From: Prorocentrum cordatum
Lineage: Eukaryota; Sar; Dinophyceae; Prorocentrales; Prorocentraceae
Assembly: GCA_963575745.1 (NCBI GenBank)
Contig: CAUYUJ010019948.1
Span: 1,422,549 to 1,463,473, forward strand
Direction of reading: 5' to 3'
Length of the DNA: 40,925 nucleotides
The position numbers were made by a program, and so were the translations under genes. Shown piece after piece: positions 31,004 through 40,137 of this stretch; positions within the stretch are counted from its first letter, which is position 1, and every line of letters begins with the position of its first letter. The notes below the pieces were generated by a model that saw only the letters and a list, made by a program, of their open reading frames with translations, was not told the origin of the DNA and made no database searches.

Positions 31004-31699
31004 CCAACCAGGATTCTGCTGGCCAGGTTTCGGACCCCCCCCCAAGGGGGGAAGTGAGAAGGGGCGGGCCTTCGCTCAGAAGTCTCGGACGTTCAGCGTC
31101 CTGCTGAGAAGTTTCCTGAGCCGTCCCCGAAGACAGGAACAACTTCTCGGAGGGCGCGAGGGCTTCGGAGAAGTCCCGCCGCCTTCTGAGAAGGCCTTCT
31201 CCTTCTCATTTCCCCCCCTCGCCCGCCGCCTACACGAGCAACAAAAAAAGAAGGGCGCAGGCTTCGTTCTCCACGGCTGTGGGCAGCTCGCTCGGGCGCG
31301 CCACGTGTCCTGGCTTATTTTTATCGCAGTCTCCGCGCACGGGTCGGACCGAGGTATGAGATCAATGCTGGTTCCGGGACGGCACCCTGATGTTCTCTTC
31401 GTGCTTGGTGGATGCTCGTTCGGGGAAACGTAAGACTCGAATAGCCAAAACTCGGGTTTGCCGACGTTTTTGGCGAGCGCGTCCTGGATTTTGACGGTCC
31501 AGTTCCCGTGGGATATTTGCAGCGGGAGTTCGCGTCAAATTTCAGATTGGGTCTCGTCATGGCCCTGTGTGCTGGTGAATGTGTGATTGAGTGTCTCCGT
31601 TCCGCTGCCTTTTTGGGCCCAACCCAGAATCTTGAAGCGGTTGTGATGCTCAGCCCCCTCGCCTAGTTAGCATCCGCCAGTGCTCTGGGCAGTTGGCTG
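31004..31699. other. unassigned sequence before the DIRS-like element
   Basis: 31060-31215 carries many short GAGAAG and CTTCTC motifs (e.g. CTTCTGAGAAGGCCTTCTCC) that can form small hairpins. No gene is recognised. The true left end of the retroelement may lie in 31450-31700. Confidence 0.5.
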
Positions 31700-31705
31700 G
31701 GAGGT

Positions 31706-32150
31706 GTGCATCGTCCGTGTCCGTGCCAGTGCGATTGCGCGTGCCACTTCAGCTCGGACGTGGGACCCTTGAAGCTGCTCGAGAAGCAGCTGGACAGGTG
31801 CGGGCCAGAGCACCTGTGTCCACAGTGTCCCGTGTGTGCGGTGTGCCCGCCCGCCACCACTTGCCCGCCGCTCTGGCCCGCGGGGCTGGGCGGCTTCGCG
31901 GCGGGGGTGGCCGCCAGCGCGCTCCTGGGGCTCTGCGCCCGGAGCTGCCGCTCGCGCCTGGCGAGGGGCCCCACCGCCCGCGGCGCTGGGCTGGGCCCGC
32001 AGCTGGGGATTGCGGACTCGCCTTCAGTCCCGCTGGCCGCGGGAGCCGCGCTCGCGACGCCCAGCTCCCCGCCGTCGAGCGGCCTCCCCGCGTCGACAGG
32101 CCTCCGTGGTCGAGCGGTGCGCGGGGCAGGCGTGCTGACGGTTGGCTGGG
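31706..32150 (+). pseudogene. DIRS-like ORF1, Cys-rich and membrane-segment part
   Basis: The frame starts at an ATG at 31706 with CPCQCDCACHF, then LLEKQLDRCGPEHLCPQCPV and a CxxC-rich stretch. A hydrophobic segment GGFAAGVAASALLGL (about residues 61-75) could span a membrane. After this the frame loses sense and the next domain lies in another frame from about 32142, so one indel or more separates them. I know such Cys-rich/hydrophobic ORFs only as the first part of dinoflagellate retroelements; no function is established. Confidence 0.55.
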
Positions 32151-32716
32151 GCCTTCGCCCGTGCCATCGGCGCCATGCCCACCCTCGCGCCAGGAGCAAG
32201 TGCCCTCGTCCGCTACGATGAGGACCTCTGGCACGAGCGCCTGATCTTGGGGTGGGTCAGCGGCGCTGAGTATGTGGTAATCACGCCGGATGGGGACGTG
32301 TTCATCGAGCAGCGGGACTCTGCCAGCGGGGACCTCTCAGGGGTGCGGTTTGCCCCGACTCCTGGAGGCGTGCCGAACGGGCCGGCGGGTGCCCAGCTCC
32401 ATCGTTTCGCCGCGCTGCCCGCCGGCGCAAAGTTGACGGCACTGCTCAGCGAGGGAGCCTCCCACGCTCGCGTCGAGCGCCAGGCGCGTGGCCTGGCACA
32501 GCCTCCTTGCGCGGGTGTCGCAGGCGGGCCGGGAGGCATCGCCCCAGTGGCGGTGCCCGTCCCGCTGCCTGCCGCCCCGCCGCCGGCGATCGCGGCAGGC
32601 CGCCGCTGCCTCCGCCCGTCCCACGGGTGGCCCCGGCTGGCGGCAGCCGGGTGTTCGACGTGCCCGGGCCCGCGCACTCGATCGGCCAGGAGTTCATCCT
32701 CCCTGCTGGGGGCGCG
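32142..32716 (+). pseudogene. DIRS-like ORF1, RYDE-domain part up to the insertion
   Basis: The frame reads LVRYDEDLWHERLILGWVSG, EYVVITPDGDVFIEQ and then VPNGPAGAQLHRFAALPAG, a small beta-rich domain typical of this retroelement's ORF1 as I recall it. It continues to about 32600. A frame change then leads to VPGPAHSIGQEFILPAGGAW (32658-32717), the last sensible peptide before the TTTACAACC repeats start at 32722. The domain resumes at about 35896. Its role is unknown; in position it is part of gag. Confidence 0.55.
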
Positions 32717-32721
32717 TGGGT

Positions 32722-32830
32722 CACTTTACAACCAGAAGCGCACTTTACAACCAGATGGGTCGCTTTACAACCAGCTTACAACATCCGAGAAGGGCACTTT
32801 ACAACCAGGAAGGGCACTTTACAATCAGGC
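32722..32830 (-). repeat. left CACTTTACAACCAG array
   Basis: Units start at about 32722, 32741, 32761, 32797 and 32815, spaced about 18-36 bp. One inverted unit (GGTTGTAAAG) lies at about 32928. Confidence 0.9.
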
Positions 32831-32839
32831 AAGTGGAAA

Positions 32840-33160
32840 CACATATTGAATGCACGCGGGCCTTTCCCTGAAATCTCATGGGCAAGCGCAAGGGTGGCTT
32901 TGGGCTCTTTGAGGCATGTTGGTTGTAAAGTTGCCCATCGCGCACGAAGAAGCACTGCGCACGCGTTGGTGATGCGACGACCTGGTGCGCTATGGTATGT
33001 TGCGCGCTGGTGGGCGGATTATGGTTTTGACCTGCTCTCTAAGCTCTGACGGTCAGTTCTGCCATTGCTTGCTCTGCCTTTTTTTTCTGACGGACGAAGG
33101 CTACTCGCGCAGGACATACGAATAAACGATGATCCTGTCCAAGACTGGAGCTGCATGGCA
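32840..33160. other. unassigned sequence inside the insertion
   Basis: No gene, RNA or array is seen apart from the single inverted GGTTGTAAAG at 32928. Confidence 0.45.
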
Positions 33161-33164
33161 GTGG

Positions 33165-33395
33165 GAAACTGTAGTGGGAGATGTGGTGGTAGCGGGGGCT
33201 ACAATGGGAACTGCATGGTGTTGGGAAGCTGCGGTGGCAACTGTGGTGGTCGCCAGGCAGCGGTGGGATCTGTGGTGGTAGCTGGGCTGCAATGGGATCT
33301 GTGGTGGTAGCGGGGGGTCAGTCAGAATTGTGGAGGTAGCGGGGCTGCAGCGGTAAGTGTGGTGGTAGCAGGGTTGCAGTGGAAACTGCAGTCGA
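33165..33395 (+). repeat. minisatellite, about 40-bp unit (GTGGTGGTAGCGGGG)
   Basis: About six degenerate units combine TGTGGTGGTAGC with GGGCTGCAATGGGA-CTG. Confidence 0.8.
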
Positions 33396-34191
33396 AGGGG
33401 TTCAATACGAGGCCGTTGGTGAAGACCCCGGCCACTGTCTTGGACATGGCGGTGACCGCGGAGGTGGACGCGCCCCAGTAGGTAGACATGGAAGTAAGGC
33501 ACGTCAAAGGAGAACGCGCCCAGCGGGAATGGACAACGACCTTGCCGAAACCGCAGCCGTCGAGCCCCAACCCAGAACACGGAAAGTGCGGAACCTCGCG
33601 TGAGACCAAAGGAAAGTGGCAGGCACGACCGGAGGTGGCGAAGCGCCGCCGCTCAGCTGGGGGGCCAGCGCCTCTGGGAGAGAGGGGGGAAGGAGAGAGA
33701 GGGAAGGAGGAGGAGAGAGGGAGGAGGAGGGGACGAGAGAGAGAGAGAAGAGGAGGAGGAGGACGGACAGGAGGGGGGGGACGGAGAGGAAGAGGCAGGG
33801 GAGGAGAGGGACAAGGAGGCGAAGGAGAAGGGGGAGGACGAGGCGCTCCTCCGGCCCCTCCTGTTTTTCCACCTCCTCCTTGGTCCTGTTTCCTGCCTCC
33901 GCCTCCTCCGTCCTCCTCTTCCTCCTCCTCCTCCTCCTCCTCCTCCTCCTCCTCCTCCTCCTCCTCCTCCTCTCCTCCTCCTCCTCCTCTTCCTCTCATC
34001 CCGCTCCTCCCCCTCCTCATCCTGATCATGTTATCCCTTGGCTTCCCATGTGTTCTTCCTCGGCCTCCTCCGCCTCCTCCTCCTCCTCCTCCTCCTCCTC
34101 GTCATCCTTCTCTTCCGTAGCTGGGATAGGAAGGAGGCCGTCTTCCTCCCCCTGGGCTCGACAATCCGGAAAGGTTCGATCCTAACCGCCA
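33396..34191. repeat. purine-rich GAG tract then TCC microsatellites
   Basis: GAG/GGA-rich sequence on the plus strand (33665-33845) gives way to TCC blocks (33905-33975 and 34065-34100). The first part, 33396-33600, is more complex. On the minus strand it reads MSTYWGASTSAVTAMSKTVA and FTNGLVLNPFDC, peptide-like but not recognised. Confidence 0.8.
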
Positions 34192-34217
34192 TATATATAT
34201 ATATATTATATATATAT

Positions 34218-34248
<31 letters not shown>
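34192..34248. repeat. AT dinucleotide microsatellite
   Basis: Alternating AT for about 57 bp with two phase slips. It is strongly self-complementary and can extrude as a cruciform. Confidence 0.97.
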
Positions 34249-34634
34249 GCCAGGCCCGTCCCACGGGCCTCGAAGGAACCAGCCGACCCCCACGCCGACG
34301 AGGTCCGCGATGTGCAAAGCGGGGGGGAAGGGGCAGGCGGCGCCCTCCCTCCACGGGAGGGCGCATCGTCGCCGACCCTTCCGCTGCCCCCCCCGCCCCG
34401 CGCCGGCGCCGGGGGCCGCGCCCGCCGCCTCCACGAGCCAGGCTCGGAGTCGGTGGCCAGGTGGCGTAGCGCGGCTGAAAATCAGCCACGCGCGCCCCAG
34501 GCGCGCGGACCCGCGCCGAGATGAGCGCGGCCCGCTCCGCCGACTCGCCCAGCACGGGCTCCGCGCTGTCGGCGGCAGCGGCAGCCGCGGGTGGCGCCGC
34601 CGGCAGCGCCAAGGCCGACCCCTCGGGCGCCGCG

Positions 34635-35141
34635 TCACCACCCGCCGCGGCCGCACCAGCAGCAGCAGCTGCATCCGTCGATGGGGGTCGTTCCGCCAGC
34701 CGTCGGCGCCGCCGCAGCGGCCGCGCCAGCTGGCTCCGCGGTCGCGATCGCCGCTGGGCCGCCGAGCCGACGCGAAACCCGAGGAGGGAGATCGTCAGCC
34801 CAGGCGTCGTCCAGCACGTCATCGCCGTCGACCTCCATGAGGGGCTCGGCCGCGGCCGCAGCAGCAGGGGCCGCAGGCGCGTCGCCAGCCGCGCGCCGCG
34901 CGGCACGGCGACGGCGGCGGCGCCTGCGTCGCTCGGCGCGAGCCGCGGGCGCGGGCACCTCGCCACCGCCACGAGGTCCGTCACCAGCGCCACCAGCATC
35001 ACCAGGCGCCGCGCTCAGCGCTGCGGCCGCCACGGTCGCACGGGCGACGGCGGCCAGGGAGCGCGGCGGCGCCATGGCGAGGGCAGCCGCGCGGACCGCC
35101 GCCTCGACGGGGACGGCGGCCTCGCGCACACCCGGCCCCAT
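34635..35141 (-). pseudogene. minus-strand reading frame downstream of the spliced-leader relict
   Basis: Reading away from the leader on the minus strand, the first ATG in this frame is at 35141 (GMGPGVREAAVP) and the frame stays open to about 34635. It is Ala-, Arg- and Gly-rich with an acidic patch EPLMEVDGDDVLDDAWADDL (about 34810-34870). The frame is also open upstream to the leader, reading VWASVPICSKCSRALG. A second minus-strand frame carries similar Ala-rich sequence further on (to about 34260), so one frameshift may divide the gene. I do not recognise the protein. As a re-inserted mRNA it would lack introns and a normal promoter. Confidence 0.4.
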
Positions 35142-35226
35142 CCCACGTGCGAGGTGCGCGCGGCCGAGGGCGCGCGAGCACTTCGAGCAAATGGGCACGG
35201 ATGCCCAAACCTCACGAGATCCCCCG

Positions 35227-35248
35227 CTTGAGCCAAAATGGCTACGGA
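35227..35248 (-). other. dinoflagellate spliced-leader relict (DinoSL), exact match
   Basis: The minus strand from 35248 to 35227 reads TCCGTAGCCATTTTGGCTCA followed by AG, an exact match to the known 22-nt dinoflagellate spliced leader (D-CCGTAGCCATTTTGGCTCAAG, with D = T). This leader is added to mRNAs by trans-splicing. It normally occurs in the genome only in leader RNA genes or at the 5' end of re-integrated cDNAs. There is no GT donor after AAG (the next bases are CGGGGG), so this is not a leader RNA gene but a processed-mRNA relict. Confidence 0.93.
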
Positions 35249-35251
35249 GTC

Positions 35252-35325
35252 TTCCTCCCCCTCCTCCTCCTCCTCCTCCTCCTCCTCCTCCTCCTCCTCC
35301 TCCTCCTCCTCCTCCTCCTCCTTTT
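35252..35325. repeat. TCC microsatellite next to the spliced-leader relict
   Basis: Pyrimidine triplets start four bases beyond the 5' end of the relict. Confidence 0.95.
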
Positions 35326-35344
35326 CATCCTCGTCATCCTCCTT

Positions 35345-35491
35345 GCGCTCGGGCTCAGAGGCGTCGCTGGGGCCTGCGCAGAGCGCCCAGGTCCTCGGGC
35401 TCAGAGGCATCGCTGGGGCTTGCGCAGGGCGTTCAGGCGCTCGGGCTCAGAGGCATCGCTGGGGCCTGCGCGCAGCGTTCAGGCGCTCGGG
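35345..35491 (+). repeat. 46-bp tandem repeat, 3.2 copies
   Basis: GCGCTCGGGCTCAGAGGCAT with CGCTGGGGCCTGCGC repeats at 35345, 35391 and 35437, with a partial fourth at 35483. Confidence 0.93.
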
Positions 35492-35498
35492 TTCCAGA

Positions 35499-35648
35499 GC
35501 GCCCGCGTGCTCTGGAGCATTTTTCAGGGCGTCCGCGCGCCCTGGGGCACTTTTGAGAGCGCCCACTTGCTCTGGGGCATTTTTCAGAGCGCCCACTTGC
35601 CCTGGGGCATTTTTCAGAGCGCCCACTTGCTCTGGAGCACTTTGCGGA
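35499..35648 (+). repeat. 30-bp tandem repeat, five copies
   Basis: GCGCCCACTTGCTCTGGGGC with ATTTTTCAGA repeats exactly five times. As 30 is a multiple of three, one frame reads a 10-residue repeat of type SAHLLWGIFQ. Confidence 0.95.
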
Positions 35649-35676
35649 ACGCCCAAACACGCACGGCCACTCTGCG

Positions 35677-35885
35677 CTGGTTGTAAAGTGGTCCGTTCTG
35701 GTTGTAAAGTGGCCCGTTCTGGTTGTAAAGTGGCCCGTTCTGGTTGTGAAGTGGGCCGTTCTGGTTGTGAAGTGGGCCGTTCTGATTGCATAGTGGGCGT
35801 TCTCGATGAAAAACCATACTTTCCAATCCTATGTTGGTTGTAAAGCAACCCATATGGTTGTGAAGTGGTTGTTCTGGTTGTAAAG
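35677..35885 (+). repeat. right CTGGTTGTAAAGTGG array (21-bp unit)
   Basis: Six units of exactly 21 bp run from 35677 to 35802, followed by three scattered copies to 35885. The unit is the reverse complement of the left array unit at 32722. One frame reads a 7-residue repeat GCKVARS. Confidence 0.95.
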
Positions 35886-35895
35886 AGACCGAATC

Positions 35896-36537
35896 TCCCT
35901 CCTGGGGCCCTGGACTTCGGGGGCCGCGTGTTCGTCGCGGTCGGCGGGGAGATCGCCGCGGGCAGCTTCGTCGAGGCCGACGTGGACCTGGGCGAGTGGG
36001 CGGCTGGGCGGCAGCTCTTCCTGATGCGCGGGGAGCCCAGGCTGCCGCCTCGCCGCCGGCCGCCTGAGCCCGCCCCGTCCTCGAGTGACGCAGCGCTGCT
36101 TCGCCGAGATGCGCGGGCGGTGATCCGCTTGAAGGGGCCTCCCAGCATGGACGACGCGGTCTCTGCCTTGATGTCTCGGAGCCCTGGAGGCTCCATGGCC
36201 CCGCGCGAGCGCTGGTTGGTCGAGAGCCGCGCGTCCGCCAGCAGCCGCTCGCAGCGTCCGTCGACGGCGCGAACCTGGCGAACCTCACGAGCATGGAGTA
36301 TCTCAACAGGCGTCGCCAGCTGCTCGAGGAGGCCCATAAGACGGGCCCAGACAAGCCGAACTTCGAGGGCGCCCACTACTTCCTTGCGGAGGACGACGTC
36401 GGGGCGGGGACTCTTGCGGCCCCGAGTCTTCGGGCGCATCTTGCAGGCGAGTTCGCCCGCGACGCAGCCATCGAGAAGGGGGGGGCGAAAAGCGCGAGAA
36501 GCAAAGAAGCCACCCGCTGGAGGTGGCGGGAAATCAT
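35896..36537 (+). pseudogene. DIRS-like ORF1/gag-like region after the insertion
   Basis: The frame resumes with LDFGGRVFVAVGGEIAAGSF, VEADVDLGEWAAGRQLFLM, and later DDAVSALMSRSPG with RERWLVESR. After one frame change near 36270 it reads MEYLNRRRQLLEEAHKTGPD, KPNFEGAHYFLAEDDVG and RAHLAGEFARDAAIEK. The last part matches, as I recall, the end of the gag-like ORF in this element family (RR-QL-EE-H-----P-FEG--HY). Particle or RNA binding is only inferred from position. Confidence 0.5.
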
Positions 36538-37465
36538 GGCCGTCTTGATCCACTGCGGCGCCTCAGCTGGCGGCGCCGCTGCGGCTTTCCAAGACCTGCG
36601 TGTTTTTGACGGGGGGGCGGCCCCACCGTGGGCCTGGCCAGATGCTCTGCCGTCTGGCGTCGGGCTGCCGCCAGGACTTGAGAGACCGCCCGGCTGCTCG
36701 ATCGACCTTTTCCCCCTCCCGCTGCTCGACTGGCAGGGGGCCGATTTTGGCGGCTCTGGCCGCGCCCGCTCTGGGCAACGAAGGAGATGCGTCCGTCGGG
36801 ACGCGCTGAGTGACGTGAACGACTCGCTGACGGGCCGCAACGCGCTGCACGGCTGCGAGCGCTCGCCAGTTTGCGCGCCCACCGAGGCGCAGAGGCAGGC
36901 ACGGCGGAGGTTGCTCCGCCCTGCTCGCTCTGCCCGACAAGTTTTCCCGACTTGTTTAAGATGGGTCCTCGTGAAGCTGCTGGTGAGCTTCTGGGGTCCC
37001 GCCTCGACTATCAGGGCTCGGTCACTTCGGTCTTCCATATCGCGCCGATGCCTTCTCCCTTTCCCCCGCGGGGCGACGGCCTGTCAGCCTTCGGGGCGTT
37101 CTCGACTTTGATGCCGCGCGCGTTCTTGCTGACTTCGAAAGCCCCCTTGGCTGAGCCCGGGGTTTGTCAGGCTCGTCGAGAGGGGGGCCCGATCCGACCC
37201 TATATGGACGTAGTGTTGAAGCATGCTCGGGCCCAGTATGTGTAGTTTTTGGGGCAGCTCGCGAGCTGCGATGCCCTCGCAGCCACCGCTGTTAGGAAGG
37301 CGTCTGTCACCCCGTTCTTCGCGCCAAAGAAGATTGAACATATCCGACTTGTTTTAGACTGCCGCGCAGCAAACCAGCATTTTCAGCACTCCCCCTTCAC
37401 CGAGATCGCCGCGGCAGAGAGCCCCAGCTCGGTCGAAGTCCCAGAGGGCAGGCAGTTGTGCATGT
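36538..37465 (+). pseudogene. DIRS-like reverse transcriptase, N-terminal part
   Basis: Starting near the gag boundary, the frame reads IDLFPLPLLDW, VNDSLTGRNALHGCE and PTEAQRQARRRLL. After a frame change it gives MGPREAAGELLGSRLDYQGS (36961 on). A TAG at 37243 interrupts. Then comes VTPFFAPKKIEHIRLVLDCR with AANQHF (about 37306-37380), which is the RT fingers block (FFV-KK-GK-RLI-D-R--N--F). There is one stop and at least two frame changes. The block joins the palm segment by a +1 shift near 37461-37468. Confidence 0.75.
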
Positions 37466-38080
37466 GCGGATATCCAGCGTGCGTTCTATCAGTGCGGCGA
37501 CGTAGGCGACCTGTGCCAGCACTTCTGCCTCCCAAAGATCAGCCGAGCCGAAGCTCTCCAGGGTTTGGACGACGCCTGCGACTTCGTCTGCCCGGCGATG
37601 CAGGCATTGCCGATGGGATGGTCTTGGTCTTGCTGGTTCGTCCAACGGCTCCATCTTGAGGTGGTTTGGAGGTCCGGGGTCCCGTCGACCCTGGTGGCCA
37701 CTGGATCGTGGCCCCTCCCGTCGATCGTCGAGGGCCCGATCGAGGTCCCACATTCCGACAACGTCAACGTGTTTGGCCTTGAGCCGGGGCCTGTTCTGGA
37801 AACTCGGGATCGCATCGTCGCCCAGTTCGAGGCCGAGGGGTTCGCCATGCATGACGTCGCCGAAGCGTCGTCGAAGGGAGTTGTCTTGGGAGCTGATGTC
37901 GGAGGTACGGGGCCCTGCACCCGTCGAACCTTACAGAAATTATTGGTTTTGCGTAAGGCTTGGTTCTGGCTTGCCTCGGAGCCCTGTGTCAGCGGCCGTC
38001 AGCTCGAGGTTATCTTGGGGCACTATGTCGCTGCGCGCCTATCTTATCGTCCTGGTCTGTTTGTCATGAGAGCCGCGTGA
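37466..38080 (+). pseudogene. DIRS-like reverse transcriptase, palm and thumb
   Basis: The frame opens with ADIQRAFYQCGDVG and HFCLPKI (37466-37545), which is RT motif A with its catalytic Asp. Motif B follows as ALPMGWSWSCWFVQ (about 37600-37645). The segment PHSDNVNVFGLE (about 37750-37785) stands where the YxDD/YxDN motif C is expected; only S-D-N remains of it. Then come VETRDRIVAQFEAEG-like and LQKLLVLRKAWFWLAS, with the thumb near SGRQLEVILGHYVAARL. The frame is open throughout this part and ends at a stop at 38080. RT would copy element RNA into DNA. Confidence 0.8.
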
Positions 38081-38084
38081 GTTC

Positions 38085-38705
38085 GTGAGGTCCTCGTATG
38101 ATACGCCGAAAGTGCTTTGGAGGAGTTGTCGCTACGAATGTTGGTTGATGGCCGTTCTCTGCCTTCATCTCCAGTCGCCTTTGTCGCTGCCGTGGGCTTG
38201 CGAGGTCGTGACCACTGACGCTTCCACCTCGGGGATGGGAGTTGCCGAGGCTAAGATCTCTCGCCGCGTGGTGGCGCAGGCGGGAAGGTGGAGGGAGAGG
38301 TGGAGGCAGCGCCGTCTTGAGCCTTCGGAGTGGGCGCCCCGTGCCAGAGCCCTTGATGGCTTGGACGAAATCACTATGCCGCGCACTGCTTGGGAGAATC
38401 CGTCGGCTCGTGGGTGGAAGCATGTCGTCGGATTTCCTGAGGTCCCCTCGGGGATTATTGATGCCCTTTTTCGTGTTGTGTATGCCGCGCCGTTCAGGTT
38501 CTCCGAACGGATTGGCGTCAAAGAGGGCCGTGCTGCCGCGTGGGCGCTGCGTCGCGATGCCAGAGGCCCGCGTCGCCACGCCGCCGGGAGTCTGCACCTG
38601 ATTGATAACTTTGGGGTTGTGCTTGCGCCGGAGAGGGGGGGGGGCCACGTCGCACGGCCTCCTTCAGATCTGCCGACGGGTCGCTGCGCTGTCCATCGCC
38701 TGTAG
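38085..38705 (+). pseudogene. DIRS-like RNase H domain
   Basis: VVTTDASTSGMGVAEA (about 38208-38255) holds the first RNase H Asp in the TDAS-x-G-x-G form. VKEGRAAAWALRR (38518-38556) fits the second acidic motif, E-A-R-A---A. LHLIDNFGVVLAPERGGG (about 38592-38645) is the DN motif with the K/E-G-R that follows, and GRCAVHRL closes the domain at a stop. This DIRS/LTR-type RNase H continues directly from the RT after one stop and frame change. It would remove the RNA template during cDNA synthesis. Confidence 0.75.
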
Positions 38706-38717
38706 CACTTCGGCCCG

Positions 38718-39410
38718 TTGCCGCTAGATTGCTTCGGAGGTGAACCCTGCAGACCTCGCCGAGCCGGATCTGGGAGCGGCGAGCCACCCGGGCGCCTTGC
38801 GGGCCCTAAGCTCGGCCTTCTCAGCGCGGCTGGAGGGTCTGCGCCCCGCCCGGAGGTCAGCCTCGCACACGCCCCTGGAGTCAGGATGGCCCGCCGCACG
38901 GAGCGGAAGACCCCGGCTGCTCGGCTAGCCGGGCCGCCCTTGCTGAGGCGGAGGCCAGCGGCAGCGCCAGCTCCGATGCGCCGCCCCGCTGCCGCTCCCG
39001 GCCGCGGCGCCCTCCGCCCTCGGCTGCGGGGGGCCTTGGCAGCCAAGCGGACCTCGCCGACGGCGTCGACCACGAGTCCCTCCGCTTGCAAGCAGGCCGC
39101 CGTCGGGCCCGCGGCCAGGTTCTCCTGCCAGAAGTATTGCGACGCGTTCCTCGAGTCCGTGGGCCAGCCCGCGGAGGACCCCGAGGAGCTCGAGGTGCAG
39201 GTGCCGTCGATGTTAGATGCGTTCTTGGAGTCGGGCTGCACCGAGGCCGATGCCGACTACCTCGCCGCGTCCATCAAGGACGCCCTGCCGAGAGCCACGG
39301 GGCCGAGGACCCTGCCTCGGGCGCAGCGCGCCCTGAAGGGGTGCGCGAAGGAGGTGCCGCCAAGGTCGAGGGCCCCCATCCCTCGAGAAGTCGCAGCCTC
39401 AGCGATCTAG
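38718..39410 (+). pseudogene. tyrosine recombinase, N-terminal part
   Basis: After a Pro/Arg/Ala-rich start the frame reads FSCQKYCDAFLESVGQPA, DAFLESGCTEADADYLAASI and LPRAQRALKGCAKEVPPRSR with APIPREVAA. This is the core-binding half of the recombinases found in dinoflagellate DIRS-like elements: two helical segments, then LPRA-RALKGW, P-RSR-P-PWEV-AA. It ends at a stop at 39410, and the catalytic half follows in another frame. Confidence 0.65.
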
Positions 39411-39461
39411 GGATTGCTTTCGCAGGCGGAGCGGGGCGCGGAACTCTTCTAGGCGACGACG

Positions 39462-40058
39462 ATGTTCAGCGCGTTCATCCGCCCAGGCGCGCTGAGGAAG
39501 TTTCTGGTGAAGGACCTCCTTCGGCCCGCGCGAACCGGGGGGGCCATGGCGACGTGGGCGCTTCTCTTGGCGCCGATCGAGGTGGGCCCCCTAGCCCCGT
39601 TGGCCGACGGGGGCGCACGGGCGCGGGCGCTCACCAAGACGGGCGCGTCCGACGAGGCGGTGCCCCCCGACGGCCCGCAGTGGCTTGGCCCCCTGTTCGC
39701 TCGGCATGCCCACGGGCGCCCAGGGCGCGCCGCTCTGTTCGCCGCGTCGGCCGTCGACGTGACCGTGCTGTTTCGCAAGGTCACGGAGGCGCAGGGCCTC
39801 CACAACGCGTGCCTTTACCAGCTCCGCCACGGCGGGGCAAGCGAGGGCGCGTCGACCGCCCGTCGCACCCTCGCCGAGGTCAAAACGAGAAGACACTGGA
39901 GCCAGGACAGCAGCGTCAAGCGGCATGCAAGGCCAGGGATGGTCCAGCAACTGCTATCAGCGCCGTCGCCGGCCGCCTGGGCTCACGGCGAGGTCCAGTG
40001 GGTCAGGTTCGAGGACCCCTTCTCCGGGCGTGCGCGCCCGTCCTGGCCAGTGAAGTAG
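39462..40058 (+). pseudogene. tyrosine recombinase, catalytic part
   Basis: MFSAFIRPGALRKFLVKDL carries the first catalytic Arg (R-P-G). RALTKTGASD holds the beta-hairpin Lys, YQLRHGGASEGAS the box II R-H, and LAEVKTRRHWSQDSSVKRHA the W box. In relatives the nucleophile sits in the last segment as SV-RY; here the residue is His, so the active-site Tyr seems to be lost. The end EVQWVRFEDPF is followed by a stop at 40056-40058. The enzyme would integrate circular element DNA without target duplication. Confidence 0.8.
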
Positions 40059-40137
40059 CGACGTCGCAGCTTTTAGATGACTGGACCCTCGTGGAGGCTT
40101 CCTGCTGCGCCCCAGAGTCTCTAGGTTTCCTAAATCG

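Larger units (their letters stand above)
32717..35893. mobile_element. 3.2-kb fold-back-like insertion bounded by inverted repeat arrays
   Basis: ORF1 homology stops at about 32716 and resumes at about 35896. The left border is an array of CACTTTACAACCAG units, and the right border is an array of the exact reverse complement, CTGGTTGTAAAGTG. The flanks CCTCCCTGCTGGGGGC (32698-32713) and CTCCCTCCTGGGGCC (35895-35909) are alike and could be a worn target duplication. Long inverted ends made of short tandem units are the mark of fold-back transposons. The interior holds minisatellites, microsatellites and a spliced-leader relict, but no transposase that I recognise. Confidence 0.55.

Noticed and set aside
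28658-31433. Open frames up to 540 codons (Gly/Val/Arg-rich plus, Pro/Thr/His-rich minus)
   Set aside because: Products of the 103-bp minisatellite; one even reads through the N gap. Frame rotation between units rules out a real repeat protein.
33322-34029. Poly-Glu minus-strand protein
   Set aside because: The acidic part is the TCC microsatellite; only the end of the frame (33396-33600) has mixed sequence, reported separately.
35227-35248. Spliced-leader RNA gene
   Set aside because: The bases after AAG are CGGGGG, not a GT donor, and no Sm site follows.
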